Below, piece after piece: positions 43,883 through 52,631 of a DNA stretch of 64,000 bases (the first letter of the stretch is position 1; each line of letters begins with the position of its first letter). Source of the DNA: Hyphomicrobiales bacterium (GTDB taxonomy: Bacteria > Pseudomonadota > Alphaproteobacteria > Rhizobiales > Phreatobacteraceae); contig JAFKKV010000032.1 of NCBI GenBank assembly GCA_017304475.1, positions 1 through 64,000 of the forward strand, given 5' to 3'. The notes below the pieces were generated by a model. The model was not told where the DNA came from, ran no database searches, and was given only the letters and a program-made list of their open reading frames with translations. Position numbers and translations under genes: made by a program.

Positions 43883-44707
43883 ATGACAGCGCAGCAAGCC
43901 GCGCGGCCGCTCGGCGGCAAGGTTGCCCTGGTAACGGGGGCCGGCCGCGGGCTCGGCCGTGCCTTTGCCGAGAAGCTCGCCGCCATGGGCGCCGATGTCG
44001 CGATCCATGGCATGCGCGAGAACGGTCCGGCCGAATATGGCGAGGGCACCACGCTGACCGCGGTGGCCGAGGATGTAGGCCGCGCCCATGGCGTGCGCAC
44101 CATGCGCGTGCTCGGCGACCTCACCCGCAGCGACGAGATCGCCCGCGTGGTGGCGGCGGCGACCGAGGCGCTCGGGCCGATCGACATCCTCGTTCACAAT
44201 GCCGGTGGCGATATCGCGGCCAAGGGCGGCAAGCCGGATCCGAACGATGCGGTCGGCATCGCCGAGGAGGACGTGCGCGCTGTGCTCGACCGCAATCTCC
44301 TGAGCACCATCCTGACCTGCCAGGAGGTGGCGCGCGGCATGATGGCGCGGCGCAGCGGCCGCATCGTCACGCTCGGCTCTATCGCCGCCTTCAAGGGCCG
44401 CACCAACGGCGCGATCTATGCGGTGGCCAAGGCCGGCGTGACCCATTACACGCGCTGCCTCGCCGACCAGCTGCGCCCCTATGACATTGCGGTCAATTGC
44501 ATCGCGCCGGGCGATACCCGCACCGGCCGCTTCATGGGCACCCGCGCGGTCGACCCCGCGCGCCTGGCGGAGGCCGGCACGCTCGACCGCATCGCCACCG
44601 TCGACGAGGTGGCGCGTGTCGTCGAGATGTTCGCCGGCCCGCTCGGCGCCTTCGTGTCGGGCCAGGTGCTGAGGGTCGACGGCGGCGGCCAGTGCTGGCC
44701 GGGTTGA
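43883..44707 (+). CDS. Short-chain dehydrogenase/reductase (SDR)
   Basis: NAD(P)-dependent oxidoreductase, 274 residues. The cofactor motif TGAGRGLG is at residues 18-25, HNAGG at 105-109, and the active site Ser166, Tyr179 and Lys183 (YAVAK) is complete. The PG motif region (NCIAPGDTRTGRF) and VSGQVLRVDGGGQCW near the end are typical of classical SDRs. A 15-residue insertion after the first strand region (GMRENGPAEYGEG) is longer than usual. It forms a unit with the RpiR gene and probably oxidises the solute imported by the Liv-type system. Confidence 0.9.
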   Translation: MTAQQAARPLGGKVALVTGAGRGLGRAFAEKLAAMGADVAIHGMRENGPAEYGEGTTLTAVAEDVGRAHGVRTMRVLGDLTRSDEIARVVAAATEALGPIDILVHNAGGDIAAKGGKPDPNDAVGIAEEDVRAVLDRNLLSTILTCQEVARGMMARRSGRIVTLGSIAAFKGRTNGAIYAVAKAGVTHYTRCLADQLRPYDIAVNCIAPGDTRTGRFMGTRAVDPARLAEAGTLDRIATVDEVARVVEMFAGPLGAFVSGQVLRVDGGGQCWPG

Positions 44708-44735
44708 CCGGTCACGACCGCCGCGGCGCGGAAGG

Positions 44736-46076
44736 CTACGGTCTCGGCACGCCGGGGGCCGGCGTCGCGCGGTCGTCGGCCGCCGCCAGGCCCGCCGGCG
44801 GCGGCTCCTTGTAGAGCAGGAAACCGACAATGCCGACCGCGGCGGCGAAGAACACGTAATAGACCGGCGCCAGCTTGTTGCCGGTGGTGCTGACCAGCCA
44901 GGTATTGATGAACGGGGCAAGGCCGCCGAACAGCATGACCGCCAGGTTGTAGACCAGCGACACGCCGGTCGAACGCAGCCGGACCGGGAAGATCTCGGTC
45001 ATCGCGGCCGGCGCCGGGCCGGCCAGCACGCCGAGCAGCAAGGCGCAGGCCTGGACGTAATAGAGATTCTGGATGGTCGGATCGGCGACCAGGCGCGACA
45101 GCATCAGGTAGAACATGATGCAATAGCCGATGACCGCCGGCAGCAGCACGTTGCGCCGGCCGATCTTGTCCGACAGCGCACCCGAAAGGACCACCACCAC
45201 GGCGTTCAGCGCGCTGAACACGATCAGGCCGAACTGGGCATCGGCGAGATTGAGCTTCAGCTCGGTCACCGCATAGGTGGTGATGTAGACGCCGGCGACA
45301 TAGTTGATCGCGGTGCCGGCGGCGATGATGCAGAACGCGGTCACCAGCTCACGCGGATATTGTTTGATGACGTCGCGCAGCGGCGAATTCTCGACCGTGG
45401 TCCGCGACGCCATCAGCGCCTTGAACTCCGGCGTCTCGTCGATGGCGCGGCGCAGGTAGAAGCCGATCGGGCCGATCAGCACGCCGAGAATGAAGGGCAC
45501 GCGCCAGCCCCAGCTGTCGAAGGCCTCCGGCGAGAGCCGGGACGACAGCACATAGGCGAAGCTCGCGCCCATGGCGAAGGCGAGCATCTGCGACACCATT
45601 TGCCAGGAGCCGTAGAAGCCGCGCCGGCCGGGGGGCGCGAATTCGATCAGCATGGCGCTGGCGCTGCCGAATTCGCCGCCGGCCGAGAAGCCCTGGATCA
45701 GGCGGGCGATGAGCACGCAGATCGGCGCGGCGATGCCGATCGCGGCATAGGTCGGCAGCACGCCGATCATGCCGGTGCCGACCGCCATCATCATGATCAT
45801 CACGATCAGCGCGCGCTTGCGGCCGAACTTGTCGGCATAGATGCCGAAGACCAGTCCGCCGATCGGCCGGGCCGCGAAGGCGATGCCGAAGGTGGCGAAG
45901 GTCAGCAGCAGCGAGTTCGAGGGATCATTGGACGGGAAGAAGTGCTTGGCGATGACGCCGGCGAACAGGCCAAACACGGTGAAGTCGAACCATTCGAGGG
46001 CATTGCCGATGGTCGAGGAAATGACCACCCGGCGACGCATCGCATCGCTCACTGGCTGAGGGCTCGAAGCGTTCAT
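44736..46076 (-). CDS. MFS transporter, metabolite:H+ symporter type
   Basis: Inner-membrane secondary transporter, 446 residues from MNASSPQPVSDAMRRRVVIS; GGAG is 8 bases upstream. Twelve transmembrane segments are apparent. The MHS-subfamily start GNALEWFDFTVFGLFAGVIA is clear, then FGIYADKFGRKRALI (the loop 2-3 MFS motif) and FSAGGEFGSASAMLIEFAPP. Relatives carry organic acids or compatible solutes (KgtP, ProP, shikimate). It stands alone; its 3' end faces the SDR gene with 28 bp between stops. Confidence 0.9.
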   Translation of the reverse strand: MNASSPQPVSDAMRRRVVISSTIGNALEWFDFTVFGLFAGVIAKHFFPSNDPSNSLLLTFATFGIAFAARPIGGLVFGIYADKFGRKRALIVMIMMMAVGTGMIGVLPTYAAIGIAAPICVLIARLIQGFSAGGEFGSASAMLIEFAPPGRRGFYGSWQMVSQMLAFAMGASFAYVLSSRLSPEAFDSWGWRVPFILGVLIGPIGFYLRRAIDETPEFKALMASRTTVENSPLRDVIKQYPRELVTAFCIIAAGTAINYVAGVYITTYAVTELKLNLADAQFGLIVFSALNAVVVVLSGALSDKIGRRNVLLPAVIGYCIMFYLMLSRLVADPTIQNLYYVQACALLLGVLAGPAPAAMTEIFPVRLRSTGVSLVYNLAVMLFGGLAPFINTWLVSTTGNKLAPVYYVFFAAAVGIVGFLLYKEPPPAGLAAADDRATPAPGVPRP

Positions 46077-46242
46077 GGCGTTCTCCGCAGGGCGCATATC
46101 TTGCTTTGCCTGCGGTCAACATCGACCGTGTCACCAAACTGTCAACGCCGGGGCGGTCCTGGAGGCCGGGTTTTGGCATTTTGCCCGGGCATGCCTGCAA
46201 TGCGGTGGAAAACTCCCTGCGTTGCGGCCGCGCTCAGCCGGC

Positions 46243-47457
46243 TCATTCGCTGGCCAGCACCATGTTCCGGACGATCGGATAGACTTGGCCGTCCCATTTG
46301 CGGCCGCTGAACACGCCGTAATGGCCGACGCCGGCCTGCATGTGGTGGCGTTTGCGGAACGGCTTGAGGCCGGTGCACAGGTCATGCGCGGCGACTGTCT
46401 GGCCGAGCGCGCAGATGTCGTCGCGCTCACCCTCGACGGTCAGGAGCGCGGTCCTGGTGATCGCGCCCGGATTGACCTGTTGGCCGCGATAGGTCAGCTC
46501 GCCCCGGGCCAGCAGCGCGCGCTGGAACACCTTGTCGATCGTCTCCAGGTAGAATTCGGCGGTCAGGTCGAGAACGGCGAAATATTCGTCGTAAAAGGTC
46601 CTGATCGCCTCGGCCTTGTCGGTCTCGCCGGCGGCGATATGGCCGTGCAGGTCGAGATGGGCCTTCACATGGCGCTGCTGGTTCATCGTCATGAAGGCGA
46701 TGAGCTGCAGGAAGCCCGGATAGACCCGGCGGCCGGCGCCGGCATTGGGCAGCGGCACGGTCGAGATCAGATTGTCCTCGAACCATTCATAGGGGTGCCG
46801 GGAAGCGAGTTCATTGACCTTGGTCGGGTTGATCCGGACGTCGACCGGGCCGGCCATCAGGGTCATGCTGCGCGGCTGGGCGGGATCGCCGGCTTCCGCC
46901 ATGACGGCGGCTGCGGCCAGCGCCTGGACGCAGGGCTGGCAGACCGCGACGACATGGGCGCCGGGGCCGAGCACCTGCAGGAATTCGATGAGGTGGCCGA
47001 CATAGTCGTCGAAGCCGAAATCGCCCTCGGTCCAGGGAATGTCGCGGGCATTGTGCCAGTCGGTAATGAAGACGTCGTGGTCCGCGAGCAGGGTCCTGAC
47101 CGTATTGCGCAGGAGGGTCGCGAAATGTCCCGACAGCGGCGCCACCACCAGCACCCGCGGCTGGGTCACCGGCGTGTCCTTCTTGAAATGCAGCAGGGTG
47201 CCGAAGGCGGTGCGGTGCGCGGCGACCTCGGTCACCGCCACCTCCCGGTTGCCAACGGTGACGCGGTCGATGCCGAAGGGCGGCCGGTGATGGGTGAAGC
47301 CGGCGCGCGCGATCAGCTCCCAGCTGGCCAGGAGTTCCCGGCCCGGCCGCTGCTCCAGGCCGTTGAGCGCCGGGCCATAAGCGGCGATCGCCCACCGGGC
47401 CATATCCCGCACCGGAGCAAAAAGCATGCTCTGGGCTTCGAAGGCTTGATAGATCAT
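46243..47457 (-). CDS. phaZ: Intracellular polyhydroxybutyrate depolymerase
   Basis: Degrades stored PHB granules; 404 residues from MIYQAFEAQSMLFAPVRDMA, the usual start and length of the PhaZa1 type. The nucleophile is Cys173 in VAVCQPCVQAL, replacing the lipase-box serine as in Ralstonia PhaZa1. The C-terminal histidine is expected in MQAGVGHYGVFSGRKW. No signal peptide is present, in line with an intracellular enzyme. It diverges from the GST-like gene with a 137-bp promoter region between. Its presence shows that the organism stores PHB. Confidence 0.93.
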   Translation of the reverse strand: MIYQAFEAQSMLFAPVRDMARWAIAAYGPALNGLEQRPGRELLASWELIARAGFTHHRPPFGIDRVTVGNREVAVTEVAAHRTAFGTLLHFKKDTPVTQPRVLVVAPLSGHFATLLRNTVRTLLADHDVFITDWHNARDIPWTEGDFGFDDYVGHLIEFLQVLGPGAHVVAVCQPCVQALAAAAVMAEAGDPAQPRSMTLMAGPVDVRINPTKVNELASRHPYEWFEDNLISTVPLPNAGAGRRVYPGFLQLIAFMTMNQQRHVKAHLDLHGHIAAGETDKAEAIRTFYDEYFAVLDLTAEFYLETIDKVFQRALLARGELTYRGQQVNPGAITRTALLTVEGERDDICALGQTVAAHDLCTGLKPFRKRHHMQAGVGHYGVFSGRKWDGQVYPIVRNMVLASE

Positions 47458-47594
47458 CGGCCGACCCGCTGCGCCACCACGGCCCCCTGGAGGGCTTGCC
47501 AAAAAAAGCTAGTGCACTTTTTGCTGCACTGCGAGACTATTCTTTCTCACGCTTTGCTGCAGGACAGCAACGACCGCCCCCGGGAGGCACGACG
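47458..47594. promoter_or_regulatory. Divergent promoter region of phaZ and the GST-like gene, TGC-rich
   Basis: The gap holds GTGCACTTTTTGCTGCACTGC (around 47513-47533) and GCTGCAGGACAGC further on, a cluster of TGC/GCA words in otherwise GC-rich DNA. PhaR of PHB-storing alphaproteobacteria is known to bind TGC-rich sites, so PhaR control is possible. I cannot define exact promoter boxes. Confidence 0.35.
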
Positions 47595-48251
47595 ATGGCG
47601 AAGGCTGAGCTGACCATCTCCAGCAAGAACTACTCGTCCTGGTCGTTGCGCGGCTGGCTCCTGTGCCGCCTGGCCGGGCTCGATTTCGACGAGGTGGCGG
47701 TGTCGATGGACGATCCCGGCATGCGCGCCGAGCTCCTGCTCCTCTCCCCGTCCTTCCTGGTGCCTTGCCTGACCGATCAGGGCATCAAGATCTGGGATAC
47801 CTGGTCGATCGCCGAATATCTCGCCGAGAAGGCGCCCAAGGCCGGCCTGCTGCCGGATGCCGCCGCCGCCCGTGTCCATTGCCGCTCGGTCTCGGGCGAG
47901 ATGCATTCGGGTTTCCACAATCTGCGCTCGGCCCTGCCGATGAATCTCAAGGGCCATTATCCGGGTTTCAAGGTCTGGGCCGGCGCGCAGCCCGACATCG
48001 ACCGGATCTGCGCGATCTGGCGCGATTGCCTGACCACCTATGGCGGGCCCTTCCTGTTCGGTACGAAGCCAACGGTGGCGGACGCCATGTATGCGCCGGT
48101 CTGCACCCGTTTCGTCACCTATGACGTGGCGCTCGACGCGGCATCCCAGGGCTATTGCCGGACCATCATGACCTGGGCGCCGATGGCCGAATGGGTCGCG
48201 GCGGCGAAAGGCGAGCCGGACGAGATGGACGAGCTCGACGTCGAGTTCTGA
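47595..48251 (+). CDS. Glutathione S-transferase family protein
   Basis: Cytoplasmic GST-fold protein, 218 residues, with GGGAGG before the ATG. The N-terminal thioredoxin-like domain begins ELTISSKNYSSWSLRGWLL and includes SPSFLVPCL and the GSH-contact region IWDTWSIAEYLAEKAPKAG. The all-helical C-terminal domain has FLFGTKPTVADAMYAPVCTR with the capping-box aspartate. The catalytic Ser/Tyr/Cys is not certain; the SSWSLR serines are the best candidates. The acidic C-terminal tail (EPDEMDELDVEF) is unusual. It may have a stress or dehalogenation role; no operon partner. Confidence 0.88.
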   Translation: MAKAELTISSKNYSSWSLRGWLLCRLAGLDFDEVAVSMDDPGMRAELLLLSPSFLVPCLTDQGIKIWDTWSIAEYLAEKAPKAGLLPDAAAARVHCRSVSGEMHSGFHNLRSALPMNLKGHYPGFKVWAGAQPDIDRICAIWRDCLTTYGGPFLFGTKPTVADAMYAPVCTRFVTYDVALDAASQGYCRTIMTWAPMAEWVAAAKGEPDEMDELDVEF

Positions 48252-48284
48252 CGGCGGCGGTTCGCGGACCGGCGCATCGGCGAG

Positions 48285-48313
48285 AAAAGCCCCGCCGAGG
48301 GTGTCGGCGGGGC
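48285..48313 (-). terminator. Rho-independent terminator between convergent genes
   Basis: GCCCCGCCGA and TCGGCGGGGC form a perfect 10-bp stem with a 5-base loop. On the minus strand it is followed by TTTT (48288-48285), so it ends the transcript of the minus-strand redox operon 28 bp after its last stop. The stem could also protect the 3' end of the GST-like transcript coming from the other side. Confidence 0.8.
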
Positions 48314-48340
48314 GGGGCGTGCGGGTCGGCAGCCCCCGGC

Positions 48341-48790
48341 TCAGTCCCGGAGCGTCTGCTGGAACTGCTTGAAGGCGCTCGCTTTCGGTTCCGCCTTGAG
48401 CTGTTCCTCGAACTTGGCGAAGTCGGCGACCTCCCAATGTTCGGCGAGTTTGCCGGCGGCGACGCGATACATCTGGAAAGCCTTGATATCGACGCGGTTT
48501 CCGGTCGCCTTCATCGCACCGAAGTCGTGAAGCTGCGTGCCGGTGACGCGGTTGATCACGGCGACCCGGTCGCCCTCGGCGATGATCTGCTCGATCGTCC
48601 AGGTGAAATCGGGAAAGCCCGCCTTCAAGCCCTCGAGGTAGCTCCGGATCACCGCGATGCCGCCCGATTGGCCTTCGAGCCGGTCCCCATAGTCCTGGGC
48701 GAGGACCTCGCCGAGCCGATCCAGCTCGCCGGTATTGAAGATCTCGAAATAGCGACGGACGATGGTCTTGTTCGCTTCGATATCCGGCAC
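48341..48790 (-). CDS. SnoaL-like / NTF2-fold ester cyclase family protein
   Basis: Small cone-fold protein, 149 residues, with a GTG start at 48790 after AGGAGA (7-base spacing). An earlier in-frame start lies inside the neighbouring gene. The SnoaL pattern is seen in NKTIVRRYFEIFNTGELDRL, GFPDFTWTIEQIIAEGDRVA and VDIKAFQMYRVAAGKLAEHW. Such proteins often have no fixed enzymatic role, though some are cyclases or isomerases. It is the last gene of the LysR-linked group, ahead of a strong terminator. Confidence 0.86.
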   Translation of the reverse strand: MPDIEANKTIVRRYFEIFNTGELDRLGEVLAQDYGDRLEGQSGGIAVIRSYLEGLKAGFPDFTWTIEQIIAEGDRVAVINRVTGTQLHDFGAMKATGNRVDIKAFQMYRVAAGKLAEHWEVADFAKFEEQLKAEPKASAFKQFQQTLRD

Positions 48791-48875
48791 GGCCGTTCTC
48801 CTGTCCCTGATGCCGCGCGGTCGCGCGGTGGGCGTTTCAGTGGGGTGATGCGGTCGTCGGGCTTGCTCGCCGGGC

Positions 48876-49844
48876 TTACGCCGGTGCCGGCAGCAGGACA
48901 TGCTTGGCCGATCGGTCGCCACTCGCGACCGCCTCATAGGCCGCGACGGCCTGCGGCAAGGACCATGTCCTGATCGTGGCGGGCCGCAGATGTCCTTGCT
49001 CGAATCCTGGACGCAGCGCGGTCATGACCGCGGCGATCTCGGCGCCGGTCAGTTTCGCCGTGTCGACGCCGATCAGGCGCTGGCGGTTGTGGTAGAAATC
49101 CGCGAGATCGAAGCTGACGCGTCGGGTGCCGACGCTGGTGATCGCCACCTGTCGGCCATCGAGGCTCAGCGACTTCAGGGACGGTTCGAACATCGGGCCG
49201 CCAACGGTGTCCAGGACCAGGTCGGCGCCTCGCCCGTCGGTCAGCGCCTTCACCATGGCGGCCAGGTCCTTGTCGCGTGTGTCGATCAGGACATCGGCGT
49301 CGGACGCGCCCTCCGAGATATCGGCCCCGATGACCTTGGCCGCCTTCCAGTGGGCAATCTGCGTTGCGGCCCGCCCGACCGCGCCCAAGGCTCCGGTGAT
49401 CAGCACGGTCTCGCCGGCTTGAAGGTTCCCGGCCTGGACCAGCGCCGACCAGGCGGCGAGATAGGGCACTCCGACCGCCGCCGCCTGCTCCATGGACAGA
49501 TGGGCCGGCTTTTCGGAGAGCCAGTTCGAGGGAACGACGACATAGCGCGCGTGAGCGCCGTCGCGGCTGACGCCAAATCCCGCTCCGCTGCCCCAGACCT
49601 CCATGCCCGGCCGGCCATCACCGGCGACCACTATGCCTGCAAAGTCCCGGCCCGGAACCCGGGGCAGCGTTGCGCCGAACAGGCCGGCCACGGTCTTCAC
49701 ATCGCTTGGATTGATGGCCGAGGCATGGACCTCGACAAGCGCCTCTCCCGGTCTCGGTTCGGGCACGGGCAGGTCCCGCAACATCAGCGAGGACGGCGGC
49801 CCGTAGGTCTCGAAACGCAGTGCTGTCATCGTCCGCATGGTCAT
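48876..49844 (-). CDS. Quinone oxidoreductase-like MDR family protein
   Basis: NADPH-dependent medium-chain dehydrogenase/reductase of 322 residues, with AGGAG before the ATG. The N-terminal catalytic domain includes VEVHASAINPSDVKTVAGLF and RVPGRDFAGIVVAGDGRPGM; the Rossmann part has LITGALGAVGRAATQIAHWK. The zinc ligands of alcohol dehydrogenases are absent, so this is the zinc-free quinone oxidoreductase type. It follows the SDR by 30 bp in the same operon, so reduction of a reactive carbonyl or quinone is plausible. Confidence 0.89.
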   Translation of the reverse strand: MTMRTMTALRFETYGPPSSLMLRDLPVPEPRPGEALVEVHASAINPSDVKTVAGLFGATLPRVPGRDFAGIVVAGDGRPGMEVWGSGAGFGVSRDGAHARYVVVPSNWLSEKPAHLSMEQAAAVGVPYLAAWSALVQAGNLQAGETVLITGALGAVGRAATQIAHWKAAKVIGADISEGASDADVLIDTRDKDLAAMVKALTDGRGADLVLDTVGGPMFEPSLKSLSLDGRQVAITSVGTRRVSFDLADFYHNRQRLIGVDTAKLTGAEIAAVMTALRPGFEQGHLRPATIRTWSLPQAVAAYEAVASGDRSAKHVLLPAPA

Positions 49845-49874
49845 GGTCCGCTCCTGCTGCCGCCCAAGGCGCCG

Positions 49875-50651
49875 TCACGAGAGTTCGAAGCCACCGATGG
49901 TCATTCCGCCATCGACCACCAGCATCTGTCCGAAGACGTAACTGGCTGCCGCCGAACACAGCCAGACGGCGGCAGCGGCCACTTCGTCGGGCTGGCCGCC
50001 ACGCTTGGCTGGGATCGCCGAGCGCGCCAGCCGGGCGAAGTCGGGGTTCTGGGCGCTGTTGGCCACCACCATGGGCGTCTCGGTCCAGCCGGGCGCCAGG
50101 GCATTGACCCGGACGTGGTGAGCGGCGTTCTCCATCGCGGCGACGCGGGTCAGGCCATGGATGCCGTGTTTCGAGGCGGCATAGGCGCACATCCCGCCGG
50201 GGCCGGTCAGGGCCGCGACCGAGGCGGTGTTGCAGATCGCGCCGCCGCCGCCGCGCTTCATCAAGGGCAGCTCGTATTTCATGCCGAGAAACACGCTGCG
50301 CAAATTGATGCGCAGGACATGGTCGAAATCGGCCGAGGGATAGTCCTCGAGCCGATGGGTCCCGCCGGTGATGCCGGCATTGTTGAAGGCCGCGTCCAGC
50401 CGGCCCGCCTCGTCGCCGATACGGGTCATGAGCGCGGCGATCTCGTCTTCGGCGGCGACGTCGACATGGGCCGTCACGGCGCGGCCGCCGGCGCGCTCGA
50501 TCAGGTCCCTGGTCTCCGCCAGGCCCTGGTCGTTGATATCGGCTGCGTAAACCAGGCCGCCCCGGGCCGCGAAGATGCTCGCGGCCGCCCGGCCGATGCC
50601 GGAGCCGGCCCCCGTGACCAGCACGACCTTGCCGTCGAAATCGTCAGGCAT
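49875..50651 (-). CDS. Short-chain dehydrogenase/reductase (SDR)
   Basis: Classical SDR of 258 residues with GGGAGGAAAGCCG before the ATG. TGAGSGIG lies at 13-20, FNNAG near 89, and the catalytic Ser144, Tyr157 and Lys161 (YAASK) are all present. The PGW motif (NALAPGWTETPMV) and C-terminal FGQMLVVDGGMTIGGF are standard. It sits between the isochorismatase-like and quinone-oxidoreductase genes on the same strand. Substrate unknown. Confidence 0.9.
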   Translation of the reverse strand: MPDDFDGKVVLVTGAGSGIGRAAASIFAARGGLVYAADINDQGLAETRDLIERAGGRAVTAHVDVAAEDEIAALMTRIGDEAGRLDAAFNNAGITGGTHRLEDYPSADFDHVLRINLRSVFLGMKYELPLMKRGGGGAICNTASVAALTGPGGMCAYAASKHGIHGLTRVAAMENAAHHVRVNALAPGWTETPMVVANSAQNPDFARLARSAIPAKRGGQPDEVAAAAVWLCSAAASYVFGQMLVVDGGMTIGGFELS

Positions 50652-50762
50652 CGGCTTTCCTCCCTTGGATCCGGAGCGGCACCATCCCGGCGCCGCGACC
50701 GCACGGCTGGGGCCGCCGGCCGCGATACGGCCGGCAGCCTTCAGGTGGTCGGCGACCGTCCG

Positions 50763-51425
50763 TCAGACGCCGGCGCCCGGGCGCCCGTTGAGCAGTTGCA
50801 GCTCCCAGGCGAGATTGGTGGCGCTGGCGCCGCCATGTTCCAGAATGATCTCGGCAAGCTTGGCGGCGCTCGCCTCCCGCGCCCAGTCGCGCTGTAGCTC
50901 GGCGCCGAAGACGCCCCAGGTCAGTGGCATCGCGCCGGCCTGGATCATCCGCTGGATGCCCATCTCATGGGCCTCCACGCTGGTGCCGCCGGAAGCGTCG
51001 GTGACAAAAAAGACGTCATAGCCGTCGCCGAGCGCGTGGATGACCGGGAAGGCGAGGCAGATTTCGGTCCACAGCGCGGCGATGACGATTTTCTTGCGGC
51101 CGGTGTTGCGCACCCATTGGACGCAGCGCTCGTCTTCCCAGGTGTTGATCGTCGTCCGGTCGATTGGGACCTGCTCGGGGAATACGTCCTGCAAGGGTTT
51201 GATCAGCAGTCCGCCGCGATCCTTGACCACCGTGCTGAGCAAGGTGGGGACGCCGAAGGCCTTGGCGGTCTTGGCGAGGCCGACGACATTGTTGATCATC
51301 AAGGCGGCGTCGATATTCTTGACGCCGCTGACCTGGAACGGCTGGTGGTCGACCAGGATGAGGACGCAATTGTCGGGCGTCAGCATAGCCTCGAGGCCGA
51401 CTTTGACCGGCTTGGAAGTCGTCAT
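50763..51425 (-). CDS. Isochorismatase family hydrolase (YcaC-like)
   Basis: Cysteine hydrolase of 220 residues from MTTSKPVKVGLEAMLTPDNC; AAGGAT precedes the ATG. The likely catalytic aspartate is Asp26 in LILVDHQPF and the nucleophile Cys123 in IAALWTEICLAFPVI. The sequence TINTWEDERCVQWVRNTGRK and the C-terminal GVFGAELQRDWAR match the YcaC subfamily, whose natural substrate is unknown. It follows the LysR gene on the same strand. Confidence 0.88.
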   Translation of the reverse strand: MTTSKPVKVGLEAMLTPDNCVLILVDHQPFQVSGVKNIDAALMINNVVGLAKTAKAFGVPTLLSTVVKDRGGLLIKPLQDVFPEQVPIDRTTINTWEDERCVQWVRNTGRKKIVIAALWTEICLAFPVIHALGDGYDVFFVTDASGGTSVEAHEMGIQRMIQAGAMPLTWGVFGAELQRDWAREASAAKLAEIILEHGGASATNLAWELQLLNGRPGAGV

Positions 51426-51625
51426 GATGCAATCCTTTTTCGCATGTCCGAGGAGCGGCGACGGCCCTGCATGACACCGCGAAGGCCTCACCGATGGGCC
51501 TTCGCCAGGTCATGCTTTCGGTCGGCGGCGGCACCGAAACTGGCCGCGATCCGGCGGCCGGAACAGCCGGATACGCTCGACGATGACGTTCGACGGGATT
51601 GGCAAGTGCGCGGTCGGGTGGACCG

Positions 51626-52525
51626 TCAGGCCTGGCCGGAAAACCGCGCGATGAGCCAGGATGCGGCGGGTCCGGGCGGATCGTCGGTCCGGTAGATCGC
51701 CTCGAAACGATAGGCGCCGCCAACGCAGTCGGGCAGATCGAGACGGACAAGGCGGCCGGCCAGGATATCGTCGCGGACCATCGGCTCGGGCATGTTGCCC
51801 CAGCCGATGCCTTCCTTCAGCAGCATGTGCTTTGCGCCGAGATCGACGAGCCGCCAGGTCCTGGTTCCCACCACGGCGAAATCGATGTCCCTGGTGAGGG
51901 CGGAGCGATCCGCCAGCACGAGCTGGACATGATCGCGGGCGGCTCCCGGGTCGTTCCGGCCGGGCCGCGCCAAGGGATGGTCCGGATGAGCCACCGGGAT
52001 CAGTTCGACGCTGCCGATACCGATGCGTTCGATGCCATCGACCCCGGCATCGCCGGGCAGCGGCCCGCTGACGCCGATGCCGGCGGTTCGGTCGAGCACC
52101 ATTTGCGCGACCGCGCCCAGGGCTTCGGTATAGAGGCGCAGCGAGACCGTCGGGAAGTGCCCGCGAAACGCCTTGAGTGCGTCGGTGACACGCACCGCCG
52201 GCAGCATCACGTCGAGCGCCAGCCGGACCTCGGCCTCGAGCCCCTGGTGCAGGCGCTTCACCTTCGCGCGCAGCCCGTCTATGCCGCTGGCGATCGTGCG
52301 CGCCTCCGACAACACGGTGCGTCCGGCATCGGTCAATTGGGGTTTGCGGGTCGTATCGCGATCAAACAGCGATACGCCGAGCTGCGCCTCCAGATTGGCG
52401 ATCGAATAGCTGACGACCGAGGTTGCACGGTGAAGCTTGCGTGCGGCGGCGGCGAAACTGCCTTCGTCGACCACGGTCAGAAACACCCGCACCTGGTCGA
52501 GCGTGGGCGTGCCGGGTTCTGACAT
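51626..52525 (-). CDS. LysR family transcriptional regulator
   Basis: DNA-binding regulator, 299 residues. The winged helix is at residues 8-67 (TLDQVRVFLTVVDEGSFAAA, then TSVVSYSIANLEAQLGVSLF), with the substrate-binding domain following (LEAEVRLALDVMLPAVRVTD). It stands at the head of the minus-strand group isochorismatase-SDR-MDR-SnoaL and diverges from the F420-type reductase-like gene (106-bp gap), the usual LysR arrangement. A clear T-N11-A box could not be picked out by eye. Confidence 0.92.
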   Translation of the reverse strand: MSEPGTPTLDQVRVFLTVVDEGSFAAAARKLHRATSVVSYSIANLEAQLGVSLFDRDTTRKPQLTDAGRTVLSEARTIASGIDGLRAKVKRLHQGLEAEVRLALDVMLPAVRVTDALKAFRGHFPTVSLRLYTEALGAVAQMVLDRTAGIGVSGPLPGDAGVDGIERIGIGSVELIPVAHPDHPLARPGRNDPGAARDHVQLVLADRSALTRDIDFAVVGTRTWRLVDLGAKHMLLKEGIGWGNMPEPMVRDDILAGRLVRLDLPDCVGGAYRFEAIYRTDDPPGPAASWLIARFSGQA

Positions 52526-52631
52526 ATCGATTCCCTCGAACGTTTCGGATCATCTTATGCGGGTTTCGACGACCCGCCAGCGAGCCTAGATGGTGCGGAT
52601 CATCGACAGGCCAAGGCCGGAGGATATCGTC

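Noticed and set aside
46117-46145. TTGACA at 46145-46140 as -35 of a promoter for the MFS gene
   Set aside because: The hexamer is perfect, but no acceptable -10 is found 16-19 bases downstream (ATGTTG at 17), so I do not list it.
51016-51750. A frame overlapping the isochorismatase-like gene in another phase
   Set aside because: Composition and lack of a family match; the in-phase hydrolase has Asp26 and Cys123 in the expected context.
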